Assembly: GCA_902651635.1 (NCBI GenBank)
Contig: CACRSC010001923.1
Coordinates: forward strand, 1,074,195-1,138,194
Origin: Mastigamoeba balamuthi
Taxonomy: Eukaryota; Evosea; Mastigamoebida; Mastigamoebidae
Length of the DNA: 64,000 bases
Direction: 5' to 3'
Made by a program: the position numbers and the translations under genes
The notes under the pieces: model-generated
Told to the model about the DNA's origin: nothing
Database searches by the model: none
Seen by the model: only the letters and a program-made list of their open reading frames with translations
Shown here: positions 20,839 to 31,977 of the stretch, piece after piece
Position numbering within the stretch: the first letter of the stretch is position 1
Layout of the letters: every line of letters begins with the position of its first letter

Positions 20839-23292
20839 GGCTGGTGCCAGACACCGCTGGATCTTCAAAGGCGAACGAGGAAGGAGGCGTTGCGGTGCAG
20901 CTGGTGCAGCTGGAGCCACGTCCTCGTCGTTGCTTTCCTCCCTCGTCCTCTTGCGTGTCGTTGTCTTCTCCTTGTGCTCCTCCTGGTCGTCGTCCACGTT
21001 GCACTCCACCACCTTCTTGCCTCGCAGCTCGTCAATGGACTCGGAGCTGGAGCTCTCAGCCTCGTCTCCAGATGCAGAAGACGTTTCCTTGCTGGCCTGC
21101 TGGGCTCCCTTGATCTTGTCCTTGATGCTCCGCACAGCATTCAGCATGGCTTTGGGGCCATCCATGGCACGCCCCCTCGCACTGAGGCGGCTGAGGCGAC
21201 GCACCTCAGCTGCAACTGCAGTCAGCGACGTTGTCGCATTCTGCACGGTGTTGTCCGTCGGGTCCCAGAACGGCGTGGTGAAGTACAACACCTCCAGGCA
21301 GTCAGTCCTTGCCTGGACTGCCTCCTCCTTGGTCGGAATGACCCTGTTCCTGGTCAGGGTGGAGATGGCGATGATGGAGGCCTGCACAACAGCGTTGTCG
21401 TAGTCCTGGCGTGCCGCAGGCGTCGTTGCCTGCCTGTACTGCTGCAGCAGTGGGCTGAAATGCATGTTAGACTGGTTATGCCGGCAACTTTGCCTATATG
21501 CCGCCGGCATATAATTATGCCGGCCATTATGCCGCCGGCATATAATTATGCCGGTCTATATGCCGCCGGCATATAATTATGCCGGCCATTATGCCGCCGG
21601 CATATAGCTTTATGCCGGCGGCACATAAACGAAAAACAGTAAAGTCACAAAAATGATGAAAGCAATTGAAAAACAAGTGAAAGACAGAGGAAATACGTAC
21701 AAATTGATTGCGCCCTCGCAGTTGCGCAGGATGTAGTCGATGTAGAAGCGCTGCCGTGCTGTCAGCACAACAGGGTGCCTTACAGCACCACAGGGGATGC
21801 TGATCACCGTGTTCTTCTTCTGCACGCCAGCCACTGAAAACGCCGGGTTGAGGACGAGGCAGTTCAACTGCTTCTTCATGCTGGTGTTGACCGGAATGAT
21901 GAGGTTGAGGAGAACAACGAGAGTCCACTCGTCCTCCACGCAGGCCCAGTACACACTGCCGGACTGCAGCAACGTGGCCCGTTTGCCGGATTCCATGCGG
22001 CAAACGTCCCAGAAGTACACGTCACGCAGGCCCATGCGACGAGGGCCAGTCACGAAGCATGGGACAGTCATTGACCCGATCACTGGCAGGTATGTCCCAG
22101 TCTGTATCGATTGAGTCAGACATAAGAATTGAGAATGAAATGCGTACTGATCTGGCACTGGCTTCCTTGGGAATCGTGCTGCTATCCGTGGTGATGTCTC
22201 CAGGGCGTGGTTGAGGGTACAGGGCCATGAGGTCAGCCCATTCGTGCTCGGAGCACTCTGCTGGGCGACCCGCCACACGGGGGTCCATGGCAGCAACCTG
22301 CTGCCTGGTGCGCACCCCAGCACCCTGGAATGCCCCCCAGTCACAGGAAGCTGAGGAAGCGGGCCAGGGCCGGGGCTTCTGCCACGGCTGCAGCTCCCTG
22401 GCACCAGAGGAAGCAGGCCATCCCACGTTCCGGGCCTGCATGCTGGTGGGCTCAGCACTAGGGGCCCCCCCACTGTCGCTGTCGTCCTCGTCCCCCTCTT
22501 GGTCCTGTTGCTCGTCCTCCACGTTCTCCTCCTGCTCGTCCTGCTGCTTGTCCTGCTGCTCAGCCTCTGCATCGTCCTGCTGCTCGGTGTCACCGTCCTG
22601 CTGCTCAGTGTTCTTGTCCTGCTCCATCGGCTGCTCGTTCGCCTTCTCTGGCTCAATGTCCTGCTGCTGCTGGGGCTCGGGAGACAGCTCGGGCTCAGCG
22701 GCTGGTGCTGCTGCTGCTGCCATGGCCTCGCGTTCAACTGGGGCTGCAGGTGATTGTGTCAGTGGCATATAGTTATGTGCCGGCTTATATGCCGGCGGCA
22801 TAGAATTATATGCCGGCGGCATAATGGCCGGCATAAGTATGTGCCGGCGGCATAGAATTATATGCCGGCGGCATAGAATTTTATGCCGGCGGCATATAAT
22901 TATATGCCGGCGGCATAATGGCCGGCATAAGTATGTGCCGGCGGCATATACTATGTACCGCCGGCACTGTCGCCGGTACAGAATTAAACCGCCGGCACAT
23001 AGCGTGTGCCGGCAGATGATTGTGAGTTTGAAGAGGGAAGAACTCACCAGAACGGCATGCCATCGAGGCCTGCGGTGCAGGGGCTTGATCGGGGGATGAA
23101 GGCACACCCAGCCTCTCGCGCTCACGCTGTGCAACACAGCGCATATACTGTTGGTATAGGGCGTATTCAACTTCAAACTCGGTGGGCTGGGAATGCTTGA
23201 GAAGGAGAACGAGTGGGAGTGAAGTGAATGCGGTGACATACCTCGGGCTTCCCCTTCTTGGGGGTGCTTGGCGCAGATGGCGTGGTTGACAT
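19995..23292 (-). CDS. Leftward gene of the 7-kb element: 801-aa acidic/coiled-coil protein of unknown function
   Basis: Six exons: 23242-23292, 23048-23126, 22148-22743, 21701-22101, 20656-21454 and 19995-20474. All five junctions keep phase and use GT-AG; total 2,406 bases. Exon 1 is short (MSTTPSAPSTPKKGKPE). Exon 3 is Gln/Glu/Asp-rich and acidic, then has WPASSGARELQPW and a region ending PRPGDITTDSS. Exon 4 is the most globular: TGTYLPVIGSMTVPCFV, GLRDVYFWDVCRMESGKRA, LNLIIPVNTSMKKQLNCLVL and ARQRFYIDYILRNCEGA. Exon 5 is helical, then has an acidic/basic stretch (KKVVECNVDDDQEEHKEK) and a poly-Ala run. Exon 6 is a long coiled coil (KEKEEALQAALQSIQSLG onward). I recognise no catalytic motif; it may be a DNA-binding or assembly partner of the rightward protein. 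An in-frame ATG lies a little upstream of 23292 as an alternative start. Confidence 0.75.
20516..20620. repeat. Palindrome array 2 (intron 5 of the leftward gene)
   Basis: Five GCCGCCGGC cores within the 181-base intron 20475-20655; none extends into an exon. Confidence 0.8.
21480..21628. repeat. Palindrome array 3 (intron 4 of the leftward gene)
   Basis: Four cores with central C and one with central G, alternating with shorter ATGCCGGCCATTATGCCG units, inside the 246-base intron 21455-21700. Confidence 0.8.
22767..23013. repeat. Palindrome array 4 (intron 2 of the leftward gene)
   Basis: Seven GCCGGCGGC cores plus two ACCGCCGGCAC variants fill most of the 304-base intron 22744-23047. This is the largest array. 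Confidence 0.8.
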
Positions 23293-23398
23293 CGGCTTGT
23301 AGGAGCTTGTAGGACAACCCAAACAATTTTTGAAAAATGATGTCATCTGCCGGCGGCACATAATATCTGCCGGCGGCACAGCTGCAGGCATAGCAGGG
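23293..23398. promoter_or_regulatory. Shared divergent promoter of the 7-kb element, with palindrome array 5
   Basis: Only 106 bases separate the two start codons. Two CTGCCGGCGGCACA units lie at 23347-23380. The palindromes are thus the most visible candidate regulatory sites; no clear TATA box is seen. Confidence 0.6.
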
Positions 23399-26216
23399 AT
23401 GGAAGCCGAAGATGGCGCCTGGCCTATTCGCGGCAAGTACAAGTGCAGTACGCATGTGCACAAGGCTCAACTGGGCCCAGCCGACGTCCCAGACGGCGAC
23501 CCAGTTGACCCAGACCTGTGTCATGTTCGGGCACTCGAGGCACAGGTCAGGAACCTCAGGCAACAGAACAGGCGGCTCAGCACTCAGCTGGAGGTGTACA
23601 AGGGCATCGATAGACGGAATCCAGCTCAGGTGCGTGCTGCAAAACACGAGCTGCAGACTGCCGTGGAACCCACAGGGCTGGAGGAGGCCACGTTTCCTCA
23701 GTACATTGCTGCACTGAGGCAGACGATGCCCAGCTTAATGCTCGTTCTGTGCTCTCTCCTGGGCTACAAGGACTCAGCCCCTGACAACGACCTGGCCATG
23801 CGTGTGCTCGCCATATACGTCATCTGTGCACGCAGCTATTCACAGAGAAAGGACGTGCACTTCAGCATGTTGCTTTCCTGCCGTCTGTGGAGTCATACTA
23901 CTCCTACAGCTGTGTGGGACCTGTTTCGCCAGCTTCGACTCGTGTACGATCGCAAAACGACAACGAACAAGCTGGATAAGGCCAGGCACAAGCAGGCCAT
24001 GCTGCTGCAGAAACACTGTGTGCAGGTTGCAGACAACCTGCAGGTGGCTGTAGGGTGCGGTTTCCAGCGTCTGGACAGGCATGCCACGATGCTGCATGGT
24101 GTGGTGTGGGGGGGAATAGTACCCAATGACGACTACCTCCAGAGAGTGCAGTCGGACACGCTCTACACACTTACAGTACGTTGTTTTTGTTAAATTAGCT
24201 GTCCTACGTGCTGCTGGCATATAATTATATGCCGGCGGCACATAATTATATGCCGGCGGCATAATGGCCGGCATAATTATATGCCGGCGGCATAATGGCC
24301 GGCATAATTATATGCCGGCGGCATATAATTAGATGCCAGCACAGAGCATATTGTGGCATCTCACTTTGCATCACTCCAGCAACAAACTGACCTGCCTGAT
24401 ATTTGCAGGAGGGTGTCGTACTTCCCAATGTACTGCCCAGGGGTGTTCTGCCCTCAGAACAGCCACCTGATGACGTGCAGCAAACCGTGGAGTTGTGTGC
24501 AATGTACTGCCCACTGGTGCCACACTCCCCTGTCCTACCTCTCGAGTGCAGCTCCTGCACTTTTGCGTGGATGTCTCTGTCTGGCAGCTCTCTGTCATGC
24601 CCACGACCTGTCAAGGAGGTGCTGGGAGAGGTTGTTCGTCGGGCTTTCTTCTGGGGGATGTACTGCAACAAGACAGGGTGCCCGTTGTCAGTTCCTCCTG
24701 TGGAGAGCTGCAACAGGCATCTGTCCACACTCATCAGCTGCCAGATGTGGACTGGTGGCAGCACAGAGTCTGCACAGACTGCCTCTTATACGGACATGGT
24801 CCGTTTCGTGGAGGAGACTCGGTTGGGAGTGGCCACAGGAGGCATTGGTGCCCAGCTGCCCCTGATGCCGGTGTTCGAGGGCGACCAGCAGGTGTTCTCC
24901 AAGCTATGGCGAATGCGTGACCAGGAAGAGAGCCCACTGCACAGTACAATCATCCCATCACTGGCTGGCTGGCACCAGATGAAAACAATGGCCTTTGCAA
25001 TCAGGGAGATGTGGGACTGCCTCATTACCCCGACTCTGGCTTTCCTGGGTCGCAAGGGAACAAAGGACATGCTCAAGAACTTCATTCAGCTGGATGACAC
25101 GATCGTGCTTCTGGTCTCTGCCCTGCTGCCATGGGTGCTGCAGACTGTCACGTCCCACCCGAGCTATGACCCCACAGTTCTGATGTCGATCAACTGTCTT
25201 GCCCAGTGTCAGGACATTCCCTCTCGTCCCCGAAGTCTTCTGTGCTTCTGCCTGCACTACGGGCTGCCCTACTGCTACATGAGGGCCACAGTACGTGCTG
25301 GGAGGTCTCTGGAGTTCATAGGGCTCCTGCAGCTCTGTCCACAGCTGTTCTACGCCACTCGTCACCACCAGTATAAGGTTATGACTGCCCAGTTTCTCAG
25401 TTTATGGATTGCTGGTGGCTTGCATCCGACTCACAGGGCTGCTATACTCGAGACCATCACTCTTCGAACGAATAGGGCCAGTCCTTATGCTCACTGCAGT
25501 GATGACTGCTGTGAAAAGGTCCGTTTTCCTCTTATGCCGTTGTATATGCCGCCGGCACATAATTATATGCCGCCGGCACATGCATTATGCCGCCGGCATA
25601 ATTTTCTATGCCGCCGGCATATGTTATATGCCGCCGGCATAATTTATATGCCGCCGGCATAAGTGCCATAAAAACAACATAACTTCATCTAATTCACTCA
25701 TTGCAACACACTGTACTCTCACAGATGGTAAGAAGCATCAAGGCGCACTGCAAGGCATCCCTGCCATCAATCCAGCAGCATTCCAGGCTCATCTCAGTTG
25801 CCAAGGACAATGACAACTGGTTGGAGCACTGTGTTCATCCAGATTCGCCCTTCAATTGTGATGCTGATGCTCAGGGGCTGCGCTACAGGCTCAGCACCAT
25901 CAAGGGAACTACTGAGGAGGTCAAACGCCTTGGACAGCACATCATGCAGGTGACTCGTCGTGCAGAAAGAGAGTCTCCTGTTTGGAGCAATGCGAACCTG
26001 GACTCCTGGCTCTCCAACTCCAATGAACTACTCTCGACCAGTCCTCTGCAGATGGACCTCGAGATGTTTGAAGAGGGATTCATCAACCCAGATGCGTCCT
26101 TCGATGGCCTGAACGACGTTATGGCTGATCCAAAGGACTGCATCATGGATTGTACTGAGTGCAGTGATGACGATGATGCCCTCTCCTCTGATGAATCTGA
26201 TCCTGAGTGTGACTAA
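23399..26216 (+). CDS. Rightward gene of the 7-kb element: 792-aa protein, candidate transposase-like (DUF6589-like?)
   Basis: Three exons: 23399-24175 (259 codons), 24409-25518 (370) and 25725-26216 (163 plus TAA), all phase 0 with GT-AG introns. Exon 1 has a coiled coil (VRALEAQVRNLRQQNRRLST) and a helical domain with RSYSQRKDVHFSMLLSCRLW. Exon 2 has three clustered Cys (CSSCTF and nearby), LMPVFEGDQQVFSKLWRMRD, PSLAGWHQMKTMAFAIREMW and a second helical block. GDQ followed some 30-40 residues later by a WH motif recalls DUF6589 proteins, which are spread in protists and fungi and often look like selfish genes; this is from memory and unverified. The last exon ends in an acidic tail (CSDDDDALSSDESDPECD). 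The convergent codon openness argues that it is expressed. Confidence 0.72.
24215..24337. repeat. Palindrome array 6 (intron 1 of the rightward gene)
   Basis: Four GCCGGCGGC cores alternating with ATAATGGCCGGCATAATTAT units inside the 233-base intron 24176-24408. Confidence 0.8.
25536..25666. repeat. Palindrome array 7 (intron 2 of the rightward gene)
   Basis: Six GCCGCCGGC cores in the 206-base intron 25519-25724. Confidence 0.8.
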
Positions 26217-26330
26217 AGCAATGGAACCAGTTGGTTATTACAATTCAAAGCCACTGCGTCTGCTTTGAATGTCTTCTTGATTACCATTGACCACAAAACG
26301 ACAGAAACTCTTCATACCGACTCATAGGCC

Positions 26331-26428
26331 AGCATATATGCCGGCATATACACTGTGCCGCCGGCATAGTCGATGGCCGAGCTGTGCCGCCGGCACATAG
26401 CCCGGCACATATGCTGGCACATATCGCC
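26331..26428. repeat. Palindrome array 8 (between gene and right end)
   Basis: Two GTGCCGCCGGCAY cores and several half units (ATGCCGGCATAT, CCGGCACATA) lie between the rightward stop codon and the right inverted repeat. Confidence 0.75.
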
Positions 26429-26549
26429 TTTGTCACTAATCACTTGATTTGAAAAATTTCTGTGAAATCGTGCTTCAAATGTGTACAAGAGCTTCTGATA
26501 TTAAGGGCATGTGCTATTCATCAATTGTTACGATTTTGACCCTTTTGAT

Positions 26550-26567
26550 GGGAATTCCTGCCCATCA
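26550..26567. repeat. Right terminal inverted repeat of the 7-kb element
   Basis: GGGAATTCCTGCCCATCA, exact reverse complement of 19483-19500. Confidence 0.85.
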
Positions 26568-26577
26568 CTCGTGTGGC
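26568..26577. repeat. Target-site duplication, right copy (CTCGTGTGGC)
   Basis: Identical to 19473-19482. Confidence 0.85.
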
Positions 26578-29500
26578 GGGTTGTTGTACGTGTGCAGGAC
26601 TGACAGGAGAGCTCGTCCCACTCGAATGGGTACAAGCGCTCAAGTGCCCACAAGGCCTCGACAAGTGTTCAATTGAATCACTCCAGGAGCCCATTGTCCT
26701 GTGGACAGGACCCCATCGTCAGGCGCTGCAACGTGTCAGCCAGCTCAGCAATGCGAGCCACCACTGTTTTGACAAATGCAGTGCCACAGTCACTCTGCAT
26801 GACCTCAAATGCGCCCAGTGGCATGACGATGTCGTCCCACAGGAACTTGGCCGCCGCTCATGCGTCCTTGATCAGGAAGGCCCGTGCCACCACCATTCGT
26901 ATGGCCTTATCAGTGCAGACCACCATCACGGTGTTCCCTCTCATCGTTTTCGAGAGGTGCAGGAAGTCGAGGGCCACCTGATGCCACAGTTCCGCAACCA
27001 GCAGCTCTGCTGTTGCCAGGAGCCCAGCGCTGCGGTGCACGTCCCCCTTGCAGTGCAGGCACGTCTCGCACTGGCCCACCCACTGGTGGATGTCCACATG
27101 CATGTTGGGCCAGAAGTAGCACTTGCGGATCCACACGAACATCCATTCAAACCCCAGGTGCGCTCCCCCTAACAAGTCATGGTACACGCACATCACATGC
27201 AGCTGCCACACCAAGGGAACGACCACATGGCTGGCTGTGTTGTTGCGCCCACATGCTCACCAGATGTGGCACAGTGTGCCGTGGTCATCGAGGGCCAGGT
27301 CCTTCCAGCACCTCAGGTACTCTGAGTGCTCCTCGAGCTCACTCCCTGGAAGGAACCTGGGGTCCGTGAGCACCTTTATCCATGCCCAGGACGTGGTCGC
27401 CCCGCTGTGCTGCCATGATCCCTGTGAGGCCCCAGATCTCGGCTGTTTTTCCGAATTCCGCCCTGTCATCGGCTCCTCCATTTTTATCATGCATGATAGC
27501 CCCACCTGTGTCCTGCGTCCTCCCCCCCTGCTGCTGCTGCCATTGCCACTGCCACGACCACCCACATCCCCTTGCATGCAGCACAGCCTGAGCATGCTGC
27601 TGAGACGTTGGGGGCCCTCCCATTGGGCAGCAGCCTTGATGGACAGTCCACTGGGTTGCTCTTGCCTGCCAGGTAGTAGATCTGCATGCACAGGGGCTGC
27701 AGGTGCATCACCCAGTGCTCCAACCAGGCATTGCCCAGCTCCTTCTTCATCAGAAGCGTGATGAGGCCCTTGTGGTCCATGTTAAGCTCGAGCTCGAATG
27801 GGCTGAAGCTGATCAGGTGCCTGAGCTTCTTGGTGATCCATACCACCAAGAGGCACTCGAGCTCACTTGCCGAGAATCATCTCGGCCAATGTCAGTGCCC
27901 TGCTGTCACTCCTTTGGTTCACACAGGCTGCCAGGCCCCCCTGCTTGCTGGTGTCGATGCAGATTGAGATGGGCTGTGCAGGGTCGTAGAGGTGCAGTAG
28001 TGGCTGCTCTGAGATGCTTTTTCTGAGTGTGGTGAAGGCCTTCTGCTGTGCTGGTCCTCACACCAGTCGATGGGACACTGCTGCTGCCCTGATGCTCTCG
28101 TTTATCAGTGTGATGATTGCTGTGAAATTTCTTACCAGGTGCCGGTAGAAATTGCACATTCCAACAAAGCTGCAAGCCTCTGATGCCGTCTGTGGGGCCC
28201 GCATCTTCTTGATCACCTGCACATTTCTCTCTGCTGGCTTGATCATGCCATCGCCCACCACGTAGCCTAGAAATTTGACTGTGCACATGGCGACGTGGCA
28301 TTTCTTCACCTTAAGCTTGATCCCTGCCCTGTCCAGCACACACAGCACAGCATCCAGGTGGGCCGTGTGCTCGGCCCCACTCTCTGAGTATACCAGAATG
28401 TCGTCAATGTAGAGCATGACATACTTCCCGAGCATCCCTGAGAGGATCAGTGACATGCCCTTCTGGAACGTCAGTGCACTGTTGTGCAGGCCTATCAGCA
28501 GCACTTTTCACTCATATTGGCCAAAGGGCGTTGAGAAGGCCATCTTATGACAATTGAAGGGCCACAGTGGGAACTGCCAGTACCCACTGGCTGCATCCAG
28601 TATGGTCATGATGTGCACAGCTTGTCGAGAGTATCATCTATGTGTAAAATGGGGAAGTACTGTGGGACTGTGATCGTGTTGAGCCTCAGGGATTCGATGA
28701 CTATGCATGGCGATCCATCTTTCTTCCACACTAGCAGCATCGGGGCACTGTAAGGGCTCAGACTGCCCCCTGGATCACGTTCTGCCCCATCAGCACTCCG
28801 ATCTGGCCCCTTATCAGGTCCTCCTCGATGGGCCCTGCTTGCTGGAAGGCACATTGACTGGCTCCCTGGTGGTGAGCTTTACCTTTGCCTGTCCAGCCTT
28901 GGCCAGCTCATTCACAAACATGCTTTCGTGGCAGTTGACTACCATCTGAATGACTCTTCGCTCGTGTGCTGTGAGTTCCTCACCCATGACTGCAGGTGCC
29001 CTCCCTATGGGTCCTGCCTCTGGTCTGGGCTCTGCAAACTCACTGGGAGTCCCTACCCCAGTGGCCTGTCCCGCTGCCATGTTGGCTACCACTGGCTTGG
29101 GATCCACTGGAACCGGCTCACTGCCACTTCAGGGGGAAGCCAGAGCCACCACCTTGCCCTCCTACAACGATAGCACAAAGTCACTGTTGTTGGTGACTGT
29201 GATTGTCATCCTGCCCTCCTCATTCACACAGGACAACGTGGCCAGGATGAATGTGTCCTGGCAAGCCAGCATGTCCTCGATGACCACCACCTGGCCCGTT
29301 ACCCCTTCCATATGAGCACTCAGGAGGGCTGTCGCCCTAGCCAGTATGACCAGGCCTGCACTGGCCAAGTCGATGTAGACGACCTCAGCCCTCTTGTGGC
29401 GCTGCCACTGCTTGGACATGTTGATGGCCTGCCAGCTCGCTCGTGTGCTGACATGCCCTGATACGAGATCCACCTGGGCCCCAAACGTGTGCAGGGCTGG

Positions 29501-31600
29501 ACCCCCCAGCATGACCTCACAGATGCTCTGCTGCACGATCACAAAGAGGATCATGGCTGAGCGTCCTGCGAGGAACACGTGCATGTGTGCCCATCCCAGG
29601 ATGTCAGTCTTGTTGCCATCTCAGCCCATCATCTTTCCCTGATACGGGCTGATCTCTGGGTGGACCACCATCCTGAGGAAGGTTGCCTGCTGAATGATGT
29701 TTGCCTCTGCCCTGTCGTCAAGCATTGCCTTGCTGGCCCTTTCCTCAATTAAGACCACCACAGTCAGTGCCTTGTAGTTGTTAAACAGGTCACTTGCCGA
29801 TGTTGTGTTGCCCTTGTCCATCCTCCTGCCACTGCTCACGTGATGGAGCACTGGCGAGCTCACTACATGTGCATGGGCCAACCTGCATGACTCATCCTCC
29901 GTATCGTCCTCTTTGGTGTTCTCCCCCATCTCCTCCTCGGGCCTATCATATGTGATAGGCATTGCTTCATTCTTCGCCCTTGTAGTGCTGATGGAGGACA
30001 CCTCAACGATCTTGTGACCTCTCCTGTTGGGCTGATGCTCTGCTGTGGGCCCTCGCGACCCCTCTTGTTGTGCTGGCTGCAGTGCACACATGCCCAGACT
30101 GCCTCACCCTTGAATGAACAGTCCCGTGCATAGTGCCCATAGCCAGCACAGCAGAAACACTGCTGCTGTGGTCCGCCTGTGGACTGACAACTGCTTCTCT
30201 TCCATGCTGGTGGCCACTGGTGTGAGATCCCTTTCCTGGTCACTGCAGCTGCACAGGCTCCAGTGGTGCCTTGTGCCACCTGGACCCTCTCTATCCAGGC
30301 CTCCTCAGCTGCCGCATCTGCCACCAGTACCACTGCCTCCTCTACAGTGCATGGCCAGACAGCAATAAATGTACCGTGGGCCTTATCACTGGTCATGGCC
30401 CTCTTGAAATGCTCGAGCCTTATGGCCTTTGCAGTCACCGAGTTGATTATATCATAGAGCTGGTTGAGCATTGCTGCCAGGTCTGCTGTGCTCTGCCCAG
30501 GCTGCTGCACTAGCCCATTGAGCTCATCTTGCAGCCTGACCATGAGCTCCTCTCCAGTCCACATCCAGATCATGTGCACTGTGAACGCCGCCACTGACAG
30601 GTTCAGCCAGCTGCTGGCCATGACTACTGCCCTCCCCACCAGCTTGAACAGCAGCAGGTGGTGGGTATTGGCCTCATCAAGGTTGACTGACTTCACAAAG
30701 TGCGAGATCTCCCAGAGGAACACCAGGACATTTGCGTTCACACTGGCATTGAACGGCGGGACTGAGGGTGCCAGTGTCGTCCACACTCAGGCCCCTACCC
30801 CCGGTGGTCTCCTCTCTGTGATGTCTGTTGCCTCTGCCTCCGTCCAGCTGCAGATGATGTGGAAGTTCAGTTCGCGGCCAGCAACTCTATTGCTGCCAAT
30901 TAATCCTCCTGCTGCCATTCCACGGCCTCCCACATTTGTGGGACCCAATGTTGCCCTGGGAACTGCTCCCACTCACTGGATCGATGCCAGTACTGCTTCC
31001 TTGAGTACGCACTTGGTGGTTCAGAGGGCTGCAGCAGCAGGCACCTCCCTGCTGTTGGTTCTATGCATGAGATAAAACTGCCTTCTGGTGTCATGCTCCC
31101 CTGGGCCACCACCTGTGTCATCTTCTCTAGTGCACGCCCAGGAGTCTGGATGCTGCTGTTGTGAGTGCCTCTTTATCACCGTTCTGCTCTTCCAGCACTC
31201 CAGCTACTGTCGCATCCCTCACTCGGCCTGCTACCTGCTCCCTCCCACCACTGGGAGGTCCTGCCCACAGCGCCAAGACCCTATTGAAAATCTTCCTGTC
31301 CAAGGCCCACATGAAATCGAAGGCATGCCTCATCTCCTCCAGCTTAAGGCGTTCACTCATCATGAGAGGGTGCATTGCCACCAGTGCCTCCGAGCTCGGC
31401 CAGCACAGTGTCCCAGATTTGACTGTGAGCACCAGCACCTGAGGTATGGGCTCGCTCCTCAGCACCCCAGACCCCTCCAGCGCCACGTTCTCAGTTGCCT
31501 GCAATGCAGGGTACTGGGTGGTCAGCCACGCAGTAGCAGCTGCTGCCACTGCCTCCTCCTCCACCATCCCCATCATGTTCAGCTCCTTTCTTTTCCCACC
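26578..31600 (-). mobile_element. Gypsy-type (Metaviridae) LTR element fossil, main piece: gag, protease, RT, RNase H, integrase
   Basis: On the minus strand the parts follow the usual Gypsy order. Gag is at about 29860-31580, with a zinc-knuckle region near 30090-30170. An aspartic-protease-like region is at about 29160-29800. Reverse transcriptase is at about 28060-28850, with the YIDDILVYS signature. RNase H and its tail are at about 27490-27900, and integrase with its zinc-binding and core parts at about 26580-27230. The C-terminal integrase piece lies at 18800-19482, cut off by the 7-kb insertion. The element is old and broken, with several breaks spread over it; no LTR pair or target duplication could be recognised. 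Confidence 0.75.
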
Positions 31601-31960
31601 ATCTAGTCAAGATATCGCCTCAGAAATATCCCACCACCCACCACTCAGCAGAAGACCCTCGACCGAAGAACTGGACCTGTAATTCCCGGAACCCAGCCCG
31701 GGTAGCTCTAATGACGAACTGTGACTGTGCACACTGGCCAGAGAGCAGCCTTGCTGAAGAACTGTCACTGTGCCCCCTGGGCAGTCTGGGAATTCCATGT
31801 CTTGTGTCCCATGCCACCTCTCCCAAGGCAGAGGGGGATCGAGCTGAACCAATCCACCAAGTGTTACACACACAAGGTTGGGAATTCTTCTGAATCTATT
31901 GTCCTTTTCCCATGGCAGATATCTTCCCAATATCTTGCCACTCCCACCACTCAACATCAC
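31600..31960. other. Non-coding flank of the Gypsy fossil, possible remains of its 5' end
   Basis: This stretch lies just upstream of gag in the element's direction, where an LTR and leader would be expected. I see no matching copy near 18400-18800, so the LTR assignment cannot be supported. A run of ten C's ends it at about 31968-31977. Confidence 0.3.
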
Positions 31961-31977
31961 TCACCCCCCCCCCCCAA

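Larger units (their letters stand above)
19483..26567. mobile_element. 7,085-bp DNA element with inverted repeats, two divergent spliced genes and palindrome arrays
   Basis: The ends are TGATGGGCAGGAATTCCC (19483-19500) and its exact reverse complement (26550-26567); weaker similarity goes on inward (AAAAAGGTGTTTT against AAAAGGGTCAAAAT). A 10-bp duplication flanks both ends. Inside are two genes that read outward from a 106-base shared promoter: one to the left (19995-23292, six exons) and one to the right (23399-26216, three exons). Both are open throughout. Eight arrays of a 13-bp near-palindrome fill the non-coding parts. The duplication length would suit a Mutator-like element and the two-gene plan suits several superfamilies, but no known transposase domain is clear. 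The perfect ends, perfect duplication and open genes argue for a young, possibly mobile copy. Confidence 0.8.

Noticed and set aside
22765-23015. A CRISPR-like array of the palindromic repeats
   Set aside because: Spacers are short (5-20 bases), AT-rich and alike, repeats are only 13 bases, and the setting is introns of a eukaryotic DNA element.
22881-23144. Open frames encoding MPPAYN-type repeat peptides across the palindrome arrays
   Set aside because: They arise because the palindrome has no stop in several frames on either strand; the flanking exons splice around the arrays in perfect phase.
19483-26567. A Polinton or other virus-like element
   Set aside because: No polymerase, protease, packaging ATPase or capsid-like protein is seen, and the 10-bp target duplication does not match the usual 6 bp.
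31600-31960. A 5' LTR of the Gypsy fossil
   Set aside because: No matching sequence was found at the other end of the element, so an LTR pair cannot be supported.
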